From assembly GCA_026770025.1 (NCBI GenBank), contig JAMXDE010000005.1, forward strand, positions 3,162,001-3,226,000: DNA of 64,000 nucleotides, in the 5' to 3' direction. The notes beneath the pieces were generated by a model. That model saw nothing but the letters and a program-made list of their open reading frames with translations. It was not told where the DNA came from and did no database searches. This DNA comes from Craspedostauros australis. Lineage: Eukaryota; Bacillariophyta; Bacillariophyceae; Mastogloiales; Achnanthaceae. Positions 51,952 through 63,548 of this stretch are shown here, in pieces. Position 1 is the first letter of the stretch. Each line of letters opens with the position of its first letter. The translations under genes were made by a program, and so were the position numbers.

Positions 51952-54900
51952 ATGGAAGTCCAACATCCAACAATCCCACCACAGCAACCGCGTAATGACC
52001 ACTCTCCTGAATTTCCGTCCGGTACGAAGGTTCATGATGATGCCAACGCGGAGGAGCAGGGTCTCGGCACACTATCCTCCTCTGGTGCCCATCATGGCGG
52101 CCAAGGCAATCTTCCGCGTGATGCAACAGATACATCAGATGCATCAGCCGAAGCACCACCCTTGGCTCCCTGGAGAGACTCGTCGCGCTTCCTTGGCAGA
52201 GAGCCCGAGCTGGAGCAGCTCAAGAGCTTGAAGGAGAAGATCATTGGAGAGCACCAGAGCGGCTCCCTTCCGCCATCGGCAGACGAAGACAAGGCCACGG
52301 CAGCAGCCCAACCGACGCCAAACAACGTCGTAGATGTGTATCCGGCTGCCCTGGTTTGGGGCGTCAGCGGTACAGGAAAGTCGGCACTCGTCGACCATTT
52401 CTTGAGTACGTGCTGCAGTTGCGACGCCAACTCAAGTCGCCACAAGAATGGACAGCAGAACGACGAACAAGCAGCACGACCACCATCCTGCACCTGCTGC
52501 TACGTCCTTCGCGGAAAGTACGACGAGTACACTGGCAAGAGCGACCCATTCTCGGCCATCGTCCAGACCATCCAGGACTTCACAACTCAGCTCAAGCGCG
52601 GTCCGAAGGAAGAGCTGGATCGGATGCGCGAATGCGTCCGAGTCGCCTTCCCCACGGGAGGATTCCGACCGTTGGTGAAGCTGGTGCCGTCCCTTGCCAT
52701 CCTGTCACCCAGATTGACCGTTAGAGATGCCACAATGAGGAGCCACTCCATCGGGTATTCCGCCGTCAACAGCGGTGACAACCTCAATATCAGCCTCGCT
52801 GAGAGCCAAGCCAACGCAAGCGGTGAACCCTCTGCGCTGTTGTCAGGTGCAGTCCTAACGGAGAAGACGTGGAACCAGCTGCAGTACATCTTCGTACAGT
52901 TCATCAAGGCAATCTCGACGCAAGAGCGGCCCATCTACATGTTCTTGGACGATCTGCAGTGGTCCGCCAGCATCGGATTGGACCTCATCGCTGGCTTGGT
53001 GGCTGACATGGGGCTGCGCAACTTCCTGCTGCTCGGTGCCATCCGTCAGGAGACTGATATACACAACGAGGAACCGCTGGATCTCGCCCCCGACCATCCT
53101 CTGTCGCGCTGCCTCATCATGCCATTGTCACCCGATGCTGCCGACGACGATGGTAATCAGAACCCAGGTTTTGGATATGACGATGTCTCAGTCCTGACTG
53201 CGTCGGTATCAGCAGCCGTTCCCACCAACCAACACCGTGATGAACGAAGACTCCATCAGATCACGCTCACCAATCTCACGCCGGATGAGATGGCTGCGTG
53301 GCTCTCGATCATGTTGGATTGCGATGGCATCGAAACCCTATCCAAGAAGCTCCACGCCAAGACGAAGGGCAACATCTACTTCACCTTGCAAGCCCTCGAA
53401 GCATTGGAGAGGAAGGGCGTCCTCGCCTTCAGCTCCATTTCCCAGCAATGGGAATGGCGCCTTTCAACACCCGGGGATGACGAAAGGAGCAATGCCAGCA
53501 GTGCGAAACTCCCAGTCAGTGACAGCATCAACGGTCTCATCGAGTCCAAACTGCGAGAGCTCCCCACCCAGCTGCAGCAGGTGCTGTCCGTTGCAGCCTA
53601 CATCCGATCGATGTTTGACATCTCGGTCCTGCATCGGGTGCTCGAGAATGAGTGCAAGCATGCGGATAGTGTCGTTGATACCATGCACGGCATTTCCACC
53701 ACGCAAGAGCTCTCCTACACGCTGGAGCACGCAGTTTTGGAGCGTCTGATCTCCAACCCGATCGGCGGCACCAGATACCACTTTGCGCACGATCGCATCC
53801 AGCAGGCCGCTTACGGAATGATTCCATTCGGCGAGGCGCGCGACAAGCTGCGCGTGCGAATCGGCAGCTACTTGCTGAAGATGTACCGTGCCGTGCAGCG
53901 ACATCTGGACCAAGACGAGCACGGGTGTGGGCATGGGCGTGTGCGCAGGAACATGATTGATTCCATGGTGGAAAACATCCCGCACAAAGGAGACAGGGTC
54001 TTGACGGACTCTCAGTCCACACATTCCACAACGTCCACCGAAACTTTCACCTCGACCCTGCCCACGCCCACCATCGACGATGGTCTCCTGTTCGTGGCCG
54101 CGGACCACTTGAACAGTGTGCAGACCAAGGACCACATGTTCTCCGTCATCATGAACCTGGAGGTCGGCGAGAAGGCAATGGAGATGGCGGCGATCCAAGA
54201 GGCCTCTGCGTACCTGCAAAGGGCACACACCGCATTGCGTCGTGTGCGAAGCAGCGCATCTCCCAAGGACGGCACATCCAGCGGAAGCCAAGATGCCACC
54301 TCATCGATGTGGGATGATTGCGAGCACTACGACATCTGCTTGCACCTCTATCGTGCCCGCGCGGACATCGAATTGTCGCTGGGCAACTACGATGTCGGCT
54401 ACAAGCTGTGCGAGGAAGTGCTGGAGAGAGCCAGGTCGTCGGATGACAAAATCCTGACGTTTTACTCCATGTCCAGGGCATTGGGGAGGGAGGCTCGGCA
54501 CTTTGAAGCCCTTGACCTGGACGTACGTGCGCTCCAGCTAATGAACGGCTTTCCAAAGAGCTGGTTCATCCCCCGAATTGTCAAATCCATGTTGAAGATC
54601 CGGTCCTTCATGAAGAAGAACACCAATGATGACATCCTTTCCATGCCGTTGATGACAGATCCAAGGAAGATCTTCGCCATGAAGATTTCTGCCGACCTTG
54701 CGCAACGCGCCCAGATCGTTCACAACATGCCCGTGATGATGTTGAACCTCTGCAAGATGGTTTGCAGGACCATCAAGTACGGGATCTGCCAAGATTCGTC
54801 CAGCGCTTTCGTCACATACGGATTTTTGATGGGCGCCACAGGCGACCACGCCATGGCGCATCGATGTACGGTGATTGCACACGCCATTGCAGACAGAACC

Positions 54901-56115
54901 GACGCGAAGTCGATTCGTGGCATTGTCTGCCTGCTCTCGGCTTGGTACATCTCTGCATTCAGGGCACCTTTCAAGGTTCTGCTCCCAGAGTTCAGGAAGG
55001 GATACCTTGATTCGATGGAGGTGGGCGAATTTGACAAAGGTCTCGTCAACTATCAATGCTGCATCTCCATGGGGTTCTTCTCAGGACTGGAGTTGCGTCC
55101 GTTGCTCAATGCGGTAGACAACGTGCTCGGAGACGTGGCAATGTACAAGCTGCAGGCCGTCAATGGCATGGCAGTCGCATTTCGGAACCTGTTCAGGTTT
55201 CTGCTGGAGGAAGATGAGATTGATTGGTCGCAACTAGAGATCGCATCCAAGCGTGACATGAAGAACGATCCACATCCTCGATCTGATGTCGTCGCCGCTT
55301 CCATGCAATACTTCGGTGGGACCTTCTTGGCTACATACCACCATCGCTACGACATTGCCGAAGGAATGCTCCGCAATTTCATCGTCACTGCTGTGGGCAA
55401 CACATCATTCCTGACGATTCTTACGGAAGGCTTCTTCTCAGGCTTAATCGCCGCGGCACGGCACCGAGAGAGAGGAGACCGGCGCCATCTCTCGAAACTG
55501 CAGAAGATGAAGAGAATGCTGCGCCAAGCCGCATCGTCCAGAGGAACCAAATGGTTGCACCAAGCCTTCTTGCTGGAAGCTGAAGAGCTCGCCATCACGG
55601 TGAAGAACAAGCGACACTCGAGGATTCAGCATGCGTACAGCATTGCAATCCTCACAGCAACACAAGCTGGTTGCATCCACGAGGCGGCCCTCGCCAACGA
55701 GCTGGCGGGCGAGCACTACTTGCGACATGGCTGCAAGGACCTGGTTGGTACCTACTTCGTGCATGCAGTCGACTACTACAGGGCATGGGGTTGCAAGAGC
55801 AAGGTTACCGACCTCAAGCAACGGCGCAAGAAGTTCCTCAAGCACCTGAACAACCCCAATCGCAAGCGACCCAAAGGCCTCCAGAACGACGGCAATGGCA
55901 ACTACCTCTTCGGAATCACACGAGATGCCTTCACCGGAGCGATCACCACGCGGTGCGCGGGTCTCGAGGCATTCGCTGACCGTACCAGGAACGACCGTGG
56001 CGGTTGTGGTTCCGAAGATGTGCTGATGTTGGGATCGGAGATCGGGGAGAGCGTCGGGCCTTCCGGACACTTCGCGGATGATGACGAAGTCTCTGTCTTG
56101 ACCGACATTGAATGA
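51952..56115 (+). CDS. Large AAA/STAND-type ATPase with helical-repeat C-terminus (tandem copy 1)
   Basis: 1387 residues, with a strong start context (CGCCACCATGG). The N-terminal tail is low-complexity. A conserved linker (APWRDSSRFLGREPELEQL, about residues 70-95) leads into a nucleotide-binding domain: Walker A GVSGTGKSAL at about 137, Walker B IYMFLDDLQW at about 333, and HFAHDRIQQAAYGMIP further on, typical of predicted ATPases of the AAA_16/COG3899 type found in signalling proteins. The remaining ~750 residues are helical, TPR-like (EKAMEMAAIQEASAYLQ, YDVGYKLCEEVLERA). No cyclase, kinase or PAS output domain is seen. It ends EVSVLTDIE. Ligand and partner are unknown. Confidence 0.88.
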   Translation: MEVQHPTIPPQQPRNDHSPEFPSGTKVHDDANAEEQGLGTLSSSGAHHGGQGNLPRDATDTSDASAEAPPLAPWRDSSRFLGREPELEQLKSLKEKIIGEHQSGSLPPSADEDKATAAAQPTPNNVVDVYPAALVWGVSGTGKSALVDHFLSTCCSCDANSSRHKNGQQNDEQAARPPSCTCCYVLRGKYDEYTGKSDPFSAIVQTIQDFTTQLKRGPKEELDRMRECVRVAFPTGGFRPLVKLVPSLAILSPRLTVRDATMRSHSIGYSAVNSGDNLNISLAESQANASGEPSALLSGAVLTEKTWNQLQYIFVQFIKAISTQERPIYMFLDDLQWSASIGLDLIAGLVADMGLRNFLLLGAIRQETDIHNEEPLDLAPDHPLSRCLIMPLSPDAADDDGNQNPGFGYDDVSVLTASVSAAVPTNQHRDERRLHQITLTNLTPDEMAAWLSIMLDCDGIETLSKKLHAKTKGNIYFTLQALEALERKGVLAFSSISQQWEWRLSTPGDDERSNASSAKLPVSDSINGLIESKLRELPTQLQQVLSVAAYIRSMFDISVLHRVLENECKHADSVVDTMHGISTTQELSYTLEHAVLERLISNPIGGTRYHFAHDRIQQAAYGMIPFGEARDKLRVRIGSYLLKMYRAVQRHLDQDEHGCGHGRVRRNMIDSMVENIPHKGDRVLTDSQSTHSTTSTETFTSTLPTPTIDDGLLFVAADHLNSVQTKDHMFSVIMNLEVGEKAMEMAAIQEASAYLQRAHTALRRVRSSASPKDGTSSGSQDATSSMWDDCEHYDICLHLYRARADIELSLGNYDVGYKLCEEVLERARSSDDKILTFYSMSRALGREARHFEALDLDVRALQLMNGFPKSWFIPRIVKSMLKIRSFMKKNTNDDILSMPLMTDPRKIFAMKISADLAQRAQIVHNMPVMMLNLCKMVCRTIKYGICQDSSSAFVTYGFLMGATGDHAMAHRCTVIAHAIADRTDAKSIRGIVCLLSAWYISAFRAPFKVLLPEFRKGYLDSMEVGEFDKGLVNYQCCISMGFFSGLELRPLLNAVDNVLGDVAMYKLQAVNGMAVAFRNLFRFLLEEDEIDWSQLEIASKRDMKNDPHPRSDVVAASMQYFGGTFLATYHHRYDIAEGMLRNFIVTAVGNTSFLTILTEGFFSGLIAAARHRERGDRRHLSKLQKMKRMLRQAASSRGTKWLHQAFLLEAEELAITVKNKRHSRIQHAYSIAILTATQAGCIHEAALANELAGEHYLRHGCKDLVGTYFVHAVDYYRAWGCKSKVTDLKQRRKKFLKHLNNPNRKRPKGLQNDGNGNYLFGITRDAFTGAITTRCAGLEAFADRTRNDRGGCGSEDVLMLGSEIGESVGPSGHFADDDEVSVLTDIE

Positions 56116-57616
56116 GGCGCACCATGGCGTCCTGGTCTATACAGACTCAACTAAACTTAGACATACACGAATGAAAGATACGCAACACGTAGTATACTCA
56201 AGCAGAGCTCGTAGGGGAATGTCACATCGCGGAGAAAATTAGCCAAGTATTGCAACGGTTGAGAACCGTTTAGATACGGACGGAAAACAGACGACATCCC
56301 AACCAAGTTGATTTCTGTGACGAGATTCAATCACAATTCAACAACGACGCGCAAGTGGCATCACCATCGGTGTGACGGTGTTCCGGTTACAGTCATCACA
56401 AAGCAAACAATTATGGCGCAGGAAGTGTCCAGAAATTGTAATCAACCCTGAATCAAAATGAATCAATGCACTTGATTGACTTCAATTTCTTCATGCGCGC
56501 CGTTGGCGCTGCACAAGTTCGTCGTCAGCAACCTCTCGATGACTTCAGAGAGTCTGCAAGTAGGAACTTTTAATCTTGCTGTCCTTCGTTGGCGATGAGA
56601 CAGAGAACGTGAAGCGTCGCGATTATGTCCGTTGTGAGGATTCGACTTGGATGCATGCATTGACAAGTGGCACCAACGCCACGCATGGCCTTCGTTATCG
56701 CTTCTGTGGTCGTGAGAGACGGACAAATCGGCTGAGGGGAACCTTTAATCTGCGAATCAGTGATTGAGTGAACCTCTGGAAGAAACCACGAATCTTTGAG
56801 CCATTGCCATCGAAGCGAATGGGAACAAGACGCTTCACGATCGAAGGAAGGGCCCTGTTTGGACCCAAAGCAACTTCTGGTCGCTCGATTTGTCTTGATG
56901 AGGTCCTCGCGGCGACTTCTCAGTCCAATCTCGCAGAGACAGAATCATGCATCACGAGGAGTTACGGATGAAATGGTGCTCGTGTGGCCATTGGCGCAGA
57001 TGACCCAAGCTGTTTTCTACTTCGATCGTCGTTTCGTCACATGGTGATGTGTGGTCTCCAAGGACCAGCCATTTCGTCCGGTGCAGGTTCTTCAGTCAAC
57101 CCTGACGAGAAGCGGCCTCTCGAGAGCGCCGCACATGCAGTCGGCTGTTTCTCACGCGTTGCTCCGCCAGCATCGTGCCTTGGGCCTTCCCTTCGGTGTT
57201 GGTCAACAACATGAACTGGTCCGTCGCATTTGTCCAGTGAGACCACCACGTGCAAAACAAGTGAGACACTTTCGTTTTGGTGTGTCTTGAAGGAGCGCAA
57301 TGCCCCTTTGGACTGAAGCATGTCGCGTCAGGTTTCACAATTTGGCATTTCGGAACACCGGCGACTCTGTGTGGCCGGGCAACTGAGCACTTGCCGAGGT
57401 CCACAACCCAAGCAACGTCTTCCTCTCACAAAATTGCAAACGTCCTCCAAACCTCTCAACCATTTTCACATAATACCCGACTCTACCATTGCAATACTCC
57501 CATCCGAACGTATTGCACCATACAATACATATAACACCAATACCTGCCACATCTCCGAGATTCTCTGTTGAGAACAGGCACGCCGCAGCTGCACCACAAT
57601 CCAACCCCGCAACAAC
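56116..57616. other. Intergenic region between ATPase copies 1 and 2
   Basis: 1.5 kb with small frames only and no recognisable domain. AT-rich sequence near 57510-57545 just before the copy 2 start is a likely promoter. Confidence 0.5.
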
Positions 57617-60600
57617 ATGGAAATTCAAAGGCACAACCCTCACGTAAGTGGCTCTTCGTTCGGCGCAGAGCTCCACAGCAACAGCGGGTACGCCGAAGGA
57701 ACGGCCGAGGCACCACACGCAGCGCCTTGGAGAGATTCGTCATGCTTCCTCGGAAGAGAGCCAGAGCTCGAACAACTGAGGAGCCTGAAGGAGAAGATCA
57801 TTGGACATCATCGGAACGATGCCATCCTCACATCAGCTGACGAAGGCAGAGGCAAGGTATCGGCATCGGCATCGTCGTCATCGCCAACCGGAACTTGCGA
57901 CGCGTACCCAGCCATGTTGATCTGGGGTGTCAGCGGCACAGGAAAGTCTGCGCTCGTCGACCACTTCCTGCAGACATGCTGCACCTGCAACGCTGACTCC
58001 GCCCAGCAGCCGCAGACGGACAATGGCAAGAGCGAGAGTGAGAGTGAGAACGAGAAACCAACACCGGCAGCATCTTCGTCATCCTCTTGCTCCTGCTGCT
58101 ACGTCCTTCGTGGAAAGTACGACGAGTACACGGGTCAGAGCGACCCATTCTCGGCCATCGTCCAGGCCCTCCAAGACTTCGCAATCCAACTCAAGAACGG
58201 CCCCAAGGAAGAACTCCATCGCATGCGTGAATGCGTGCGAGCGGCATTCCCCACTGGTGGGTTTCGCCCGTTGGTGAAAGTGGTCCCGTCACTTTCCATC
58301 CTCTCGCCAAAGTCAGCCCGAAGCGATGCCTCCGTGACAGCCACCTTCCCCAGTGATCGTGACAGCTCCGGCATCAACTTGAATGACAGCCACGCCCTCG
58401 GCGGAGGCGCTTCGCAAGCATCGAACGCGGTTCTCACTGAGAATACTTGGAACCAGCTCCAGTACATCTTCGTGCAGTTCATGAAGGCAATCTCGACGAA
58501 GGAACGACCCATCTACATGCTCCTCGATGATCTGCAGTGGTCCGCCAGCATCGGACTGGATCTACTTGCGCACGTGGTAGCCGACCCGGGGCTCAAGAAT
58601 TTCATGTTGCTCGGTGCCATCCGTCAAGACACCAACCCGCACACGGACGAGCCGATGGATTTCCCCCCTGACCACCCTCTATCGCGCTGCCTCATCAAGC
58701 CATTGTCGCCAGACAACGACGAAGATGGCAATCAGCATGCAACCGCCGATGCTGACGATGCATCAGTCATGACTACAAGCACGTCAACGTCCCAACTTGG
58801 CAAGCACCGCCATCCACGAACGCTCCATCACATCACGATCACCAACCTCACACTCGCCGAGACGACAGCATGGCTTTCGATCATGCTGCAGCGGGATGAT
58901 GTGGAGATCTTGGCCAGGAAGCTTCACTCCAAGACAGATGGCAACATCTACTTCACCTTGCAGGCTCTCGAAGAGCTCGAAAGGAAGGACATCCTCGCCT
59001 TCAACCTCCTTTCCCAACGATGGGAATGGAGCCTTTCCAACCCAGAGGATGACGATAGAAGCAACGCTAGCAGCGCCCAGCTTCCCATCAGCGACAACAT
59101 CCTCGGCATCATCGAGTCCAAGCTGCGTGGCCTCCCGCTGCAGCTGCAACAGATCCTGTCCGTTGCCGCCTACATCCGATCGATGTTCGACATCTCGGTG
59201 CTGCTTCGGGTGCTCCAGAACGAGTGCAAGCACGTGGATGGTGAGATCAACGACATGGACGGCATCTCCACACCGCAGCAGCTATCTGACATGCTCGAGA
59301 ACGCGGTTCTGGAGCGTCTCATCTCCAACCCCATCGGTGGTACCAAGTACCACTTCGCACACGATCGCATCCAGCAGGCGGCACAGGGCATGATCCCCTA
59401 CGGCGAGGCCCGCGACAAGCTGCGCGTGCGCATCGGCCGGTGCCTACTGAAGATGCACCGTTCGATACAACGTCTCCAAGATCAAGGCGAGGACGGAGAT
59501 GAGCACGTGCGGAAACACAAGCATTCCCGCAAGTCGAAGAAGGGAAGTCGACAGCAAAACAAGTTCAACATGTCTTCCCAATCCACGCATTCGACAACGT
59601 CGGCCGAAACCTTCACTTCGACCTTGACCACTTCAGAAGTCGACGACGGTCTCCTGTTCGTGGCCGCGGACCACTTGAACAGCGTGCCAACCAAGGACCA
59701 TATCTTCTCTGCCACCATGAACATGGAGGTGGGTGACAAGGCCCTGGAGATGGCAGCCCTCGAATCTGCCGTCGGATACCTGCAAAAGGCACATGCTGCG
59801 TTGCAGCGCGTGAGAAGTAGCGCACCGACGAAGACCTCCAGCAAGACCAAGGGATCTGCCAAAACCCAAGCCGCTCCCAGCCCATCCATCTGGGACAGCG
59901 ACGAGCACTACGATCTCTGCCTGCACATATACTGCGCGCGTGCTGACGTTGAGCTGTCGCTGGGCAACTTTGAAGTCGGCTACAAGCTGTGCGACGAAGT
60001 ACTGGAGAGAGCCCGCTCGTTGGAGGACAAGATGGCAACTTACCTCTCCATGGGAAGAGCCTTGGCCAGACAGGACCGCCATGCAGAGGCCTTGGACGTG
60101 GAGCTGCGCTTGCTCCGGTCATTGAAGACCTTCCCCAAGCGATGGTACACGGTTCACATTGCAAGGGCAATGATTGCAATCAGGTCCTTCCTGAAGAACA
60201 ACACCAACGAGCAGATCCTCTCAATGCCACTCATGACGAACCCAAAGAAGCTCTTCGCCATGAAGGTCGCCGCCGACTTCAGCGTCTGCGCCAAGTCGAC
60301 CGGCAACATGCTCATGGTGATCCTCAACCTCGGCAAGATGTTGTCCACCACCATCAAGTACGGCATCTGCAAGGAATCAGCCGGCGCCTTCGTCACCTAC
60401 GGCCTCGTCATTGCCGGTATGGGAGACCAAGCCACGGCAGAACGCTGCACAGAGATCTCACACGATATCCTCGATCTGGTTGACGGGAAAACGATCCAAG
60501 GCAACGTCCGATTTTTGACATCCTGGTACATCATCCCCTTCAGCCGTCCTTTCCCAAACGTCCTGCGGCAGTTCAGGAGAGGCTATCTGGATTCTCTGGA

Positions 60601-61684
60601 GGTCGGGGAGTTCGACATCGGCCTCATGAATTACCAAGGCACCATCTTCCTGGGACTGTACTACGGAATGGAGCTGGGATCGCTGCTCAAGGCGGCTGAT
60701 GCAGCCCTTGATCAATATGCAGCATACAACATCACGGCCTTCAGCGGCATCGCTGTGCACCTTCGGGGCATATTCGCGAACTTCATGGAAGAAGAGCCGA
60801 TCAACTGGCCTGAGCTGGAAGAAATATCCAAGCGGGATGTCCTGACGGAGACTCAGGACCAATCTGACCTCATCTCGGATTCGACGCTCTTCTACGCGCG
60901 AGCCTTGCTGGCCTTGTTCCATCGACGGTACGAAATGGCGGAACGACTGATCCGCAACTTCGTCCTCCTCAACATTGGCGAGATGTCATGCATGGTCATC
61001 ATCGCCGAGTGCTACGTAGCAGGACTGGCTGCCGCCGCGAGGTTCCGAGAGACAGGGAAACGCAGCTATCTCACGACCCTGCGCAAGCTGACCAAGAAGC
61101 TGAGAGACACCGCCAAGGCCAGAGGCAAATTCTGGATGTACCAAGTGCTCCTGCTCGAAGCAGAAGAGCTCGCGATCACGCTCAAGAACAAGCAGAACCC
61201 CAGGATCCAGCATGCCTACAACCTTGCGATCATCGCAGCAACCAATGCTGGCTGCATCCATGACGTTGCCCTCGCCAACGAGATGGCTGGAGAGCACTTC
61301 GTCGAGCACGGTTCCAAGGCCATGGTTGGTGACTACTTTGTGCACGCCGTCGACTACTACAAGGCGTGGGGCGGCAAGAGCAAGGTCAACGACATCAAGC
61401 AGCGGCGCAAGAAGTACTTGAAGACCCTCAACGATCCGTACCGTCAGCGTCCGGAGGGCCTCACAGACGACGGCAACGGCAACTTCCTCTTCGGAATCAC
61501 CCGAGACACCTTCACTGGGGCGATCACTTCAAGGTGCGCAGAGCTTGATGCATTCGCCGATCGCAGCAAGGGCGGCGATGGTCCTGGCAATGCGCTCGTC
61601 TTCGGATCAGAGATTGGAAGTAATGCTGGAGGATCGATGGCTTTTGACGAGGATGAGATATCTGTTCTGACCGACATTGAATAG
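57617..61684 (+). CDS. Large AAA/STAND-type ATPase with helical-repeat C-terminus (tandem copy 2)
   Basis: 1355 residues, clearly a paralogue of the gene at 51952. Shared blocks: APWRDSSCFLGREPELEQL, Walker A GVSGTGKSAL (about 104), YVLRGKYDEYTGQSDPFSAI, Walker B IYMLLDDLQW (about 304), HFAHDRIQQAAQGMIP, EVGYKLCDEVLERA, FLFGITRDTFTGAIT and the C-terminus EISVLTDIE. The linker after the Walker A region has a different Ser/Glu-rich insert, and the middle contains a Lys-rich loop (KHKHSRKSKKGSR) not in copy 1. The ATPase and C-terminal blocks are far more conserved than the N-terminal tail. Confidence 0.88.
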   Translation: MEIQRHNPHVSGSSFGAELHSNSGYAEGTAEAPHAAPWRDSSCFLGREPELEQLRSLKEKIIGHHRNDAILTSADEGRGKVSASASSSSPTGTCDAYPAMLIWGVSGTGKSALVDHFLQTCCTCNADSAQQPQTDNGKSESESENEKPTPAASSSSSCSCCYVLRGKYDEYTGQSDPFSAIVQALQDFAIQLKNGPKEELHRMRECVRAAFPTGGFRPLVKVVPSLSILSPKSARSDASVTATFPSDRDSSGINLNDSHALGGGASQASNAVLTENTWNQLQYIFVQFMKAISTKERPIYMLLDDLQWSASIGLDLLAHVVADPGLKNFMLLGAIRQDTNPHTDEPMDFPPDHPLSRCLIKPLSPDNDEDGNQHATADADDASVMTTSTSTSQLGKHRHPRTLHHITITNLTLAETTAWLSIMLQRDDVEILARKLHSKTDGNIYFTLQALEELERKDILAFNLLSQRWEWSLSNPEDDDRSNASSAQLPISDNILGIIESKLRGLPLQLQQILSVAAYIRSMFDISVLLRVLQNECKHVDGEINDMDGISTPQQLSDMLENAVLERLISNPIGGTKYHFAHDRIQQAAQGMIPYGEARDKLRVRIGRCLLKMHRSIQRLQDQGEDGDEHVRKHKHSRKSKKGSRQQNKFNMSSQSTHSTTSAETFTSTLTTSEVDDGLLFVAADHLNSVPTKDHIFSATMNMEVGDKALEMAALESAVGYLQKAHAALQRVRSSAPTKTSSKTKGSAKTQAAPSPSIWDSDEHYDLCLHIYCARADVELSLGNFEVGYKLCDEVLERARSLEDKMATYLSMGRALARQDRHAEALDVELRLLRSLKTFPKRWYTVHIARAMIAIRSFLKNNTNEQILSMPLMTNPKKLFAMKVAADFSVCAKSTGNMLMVILNLGKMLSTTIKYGICKESAGAFVTYGLVIAGMGDQATAERCTEISHDILDLVDGKTIQGNVRFLTSWYIIPFSRPFPNVLRQFRRGYLDSLEVGEFDIGLMNYQGTIFLGLYYGMELGSLLKAADAALDQYAAYNITAFSGIAVHLRGIFANFMEEEPINWPELEEISKRDVLTETQDQSDLISDSTLFYARALLALFHRRYEMAERLIRNFVLLNIGEMSCMVIIAECYVAGLAAAARFRETGKRSYLTTLRKLTKKLRDTAKARGKFWMYQVLLLEAEELAITLKNKQNPRIQHAYNLAIIAATNAGCIHDVALANEMAGEHFVEHGSKAMVGDYFVHAVDYYKAWGGKSKVNDIKQRRKKYLKTLNDPYRQRPEGLTDDGNGNFLFGITRDTFTGAITSRCAELDAFADRSKGGDGPGNALVFGSEIGSNAGGSMAFDEDEISVLTDIE

Positions 61685-63548
61685 TCGCAAGTAAGGAGTA
61701 TGGGATGGGGAGACGGGGCACGCAGAGCACACTTACTGGATGCGATAGATCGTACATTAACTGTCATACAACATGTTTTATCACATAATATATCATAATA
61801 GTAATCTGGAGGATTCACGATTCTGTGCCGCGAGTACGACTACTCTTCCCGGTGCAGTTTGTTGCAATGACGTCGCAACAACTGCATGTTGCCACGAACT
61901 GCGTGCTCGCCCCTCGCAAGCACGGTTCAGTGCCATTCGCTTTGGTGTGTTAGCATCGTGCTTGTCGTACCGTGCACACTTGCGTGAATGGGAAGAACGA
62001 TGTTCGACGGCGCTCGTGAGATGCGCAGATGCCATGGCAGATCGATACGATGATCCCAACGCGGGATCGGCCGCATCCTGCACGCTTCTCCTCTCACCTT
62101 TGTGGCAGACTGTACCCCTTCAGCGACGACCATTCCTCCGTTCATACTCGTATTATACCATACTATCCGCGTATTCCTAGCTTGTACATGCCATCAGCGG
62201 ACAGGCGACCATTGTGTTGCGGAGTCCGTGTGAGTGGGTCGTCGTTCACGACGGAGGCACAGCTCTTGTGACGCGCAGACACAACGTCTGTTTGTCAATG
62301 CGGCGTTGACTGTTTCCATTTCCGTCAGTCTTGTGCAGTGCGTCTGTCTGTTGAAACTCCCTCCAAGATTACACAGACTGTCACCTTGGAAATTCTCAAT
62401 CGTGGAAACTGTTGTTTCATTGTGGAGCGGAAGTGGCGACGGAACGAAAGGTGCTACGCTTTCGGTACAACAGAAGATCAAAGTCAGTCCACGACCGGGA
62501 AAGATACTTTGCGCAAAGACAGCGGTTTTCCGCCTTGGTCATAATTGATTGGAGGCTGTGTGGTTGGATTTGGCCAAGATTCCATGACAACCTTCCATCT
62601 GTCAAGATAGCAGTCCGCATTTCCTCTTCCCAACAACCACTGATCATCGAAGAGAAAAGCCGCACCAACGAGCCCTTCCGTTCGGGAACCAGCACCTTTG
62701 CCGCCCCTGGGCAACGGAGGGGTGTAATACGCTCGTGCTTTCCCCACCAAGCACGTCCACCACTCGTTCTTGCGTTGGCATCGTTGCCCCTGGTCATGAA
62801 CGGTGCGGCATGGGCACGTTCATCATCTGTGGGCGAATGGATGGTGCCTTCGCGAAATGGCACAAGGTTCGCATCCGAGGGATCCTGCGAAGCAACCGTG
62901 CCGAACGAGTGCTTCGCAGCTGATTGATATCTCTGGCAGACGGCCAGCAAGGCGAAACCGCACTTCGGTGAGCACCCCTGTCACACGCCGGTCATGGACA
63001 TCTGTCCCTGCTAATTTCTCGAATCCAAACGCATCCCGTTTTGAGCTGTTACCGACAATGTGCGAGTTGTCTTGCACCGTCGAGCGAAACTGGTGGAATC
63101 CTCGTGTGAGAAACTGGGAGCCGCAATCTCTGAGAGGCGAATGCAGGCAGTTCAGAGCGCGGTGTGGTGTGGCGTGGTGTGGCACGGCATGAATACGAGC
63201 TGCGGCACCCTTGTTCACCGCACATACGAGTTGGACAAACCAAGCAGCAGTCGTTCTCTCAAGGGGAGACGCTCCTATCGACCAGCGAATAGCACGAAGC
63301 GATCCTCCCGTAATGGAAAGAAACACGCGATGGTCCCCACAGCGACCATCGCGCAAGCGAGCAGAAACCTCTGCCTCGCGCGATTGCAATCATGCAGAGG
63401 ACACGAACAGCCCACAAATTGCATCCGCACCTCCTCCTCAAACATCACAAGTGCACCGCACAACACCTATTATATGCACCAATATTTGAGACAATAGTCC
63501 TCACCGCACCGCGCCACACCTCAGTACGTACGTCAAGCCAAACCAATC
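61685..63548. other. Intergenic region between ATPase copies 2 and 3
   Basis: 1.9 kb with short overlapping frames on both strands and no recognisable product. An AT-rich stretch (CATAATATATCATAATAG, about 61784-61801) follows the copy 2 stop and is probably in its 3' UTR. Confidence 0.5.
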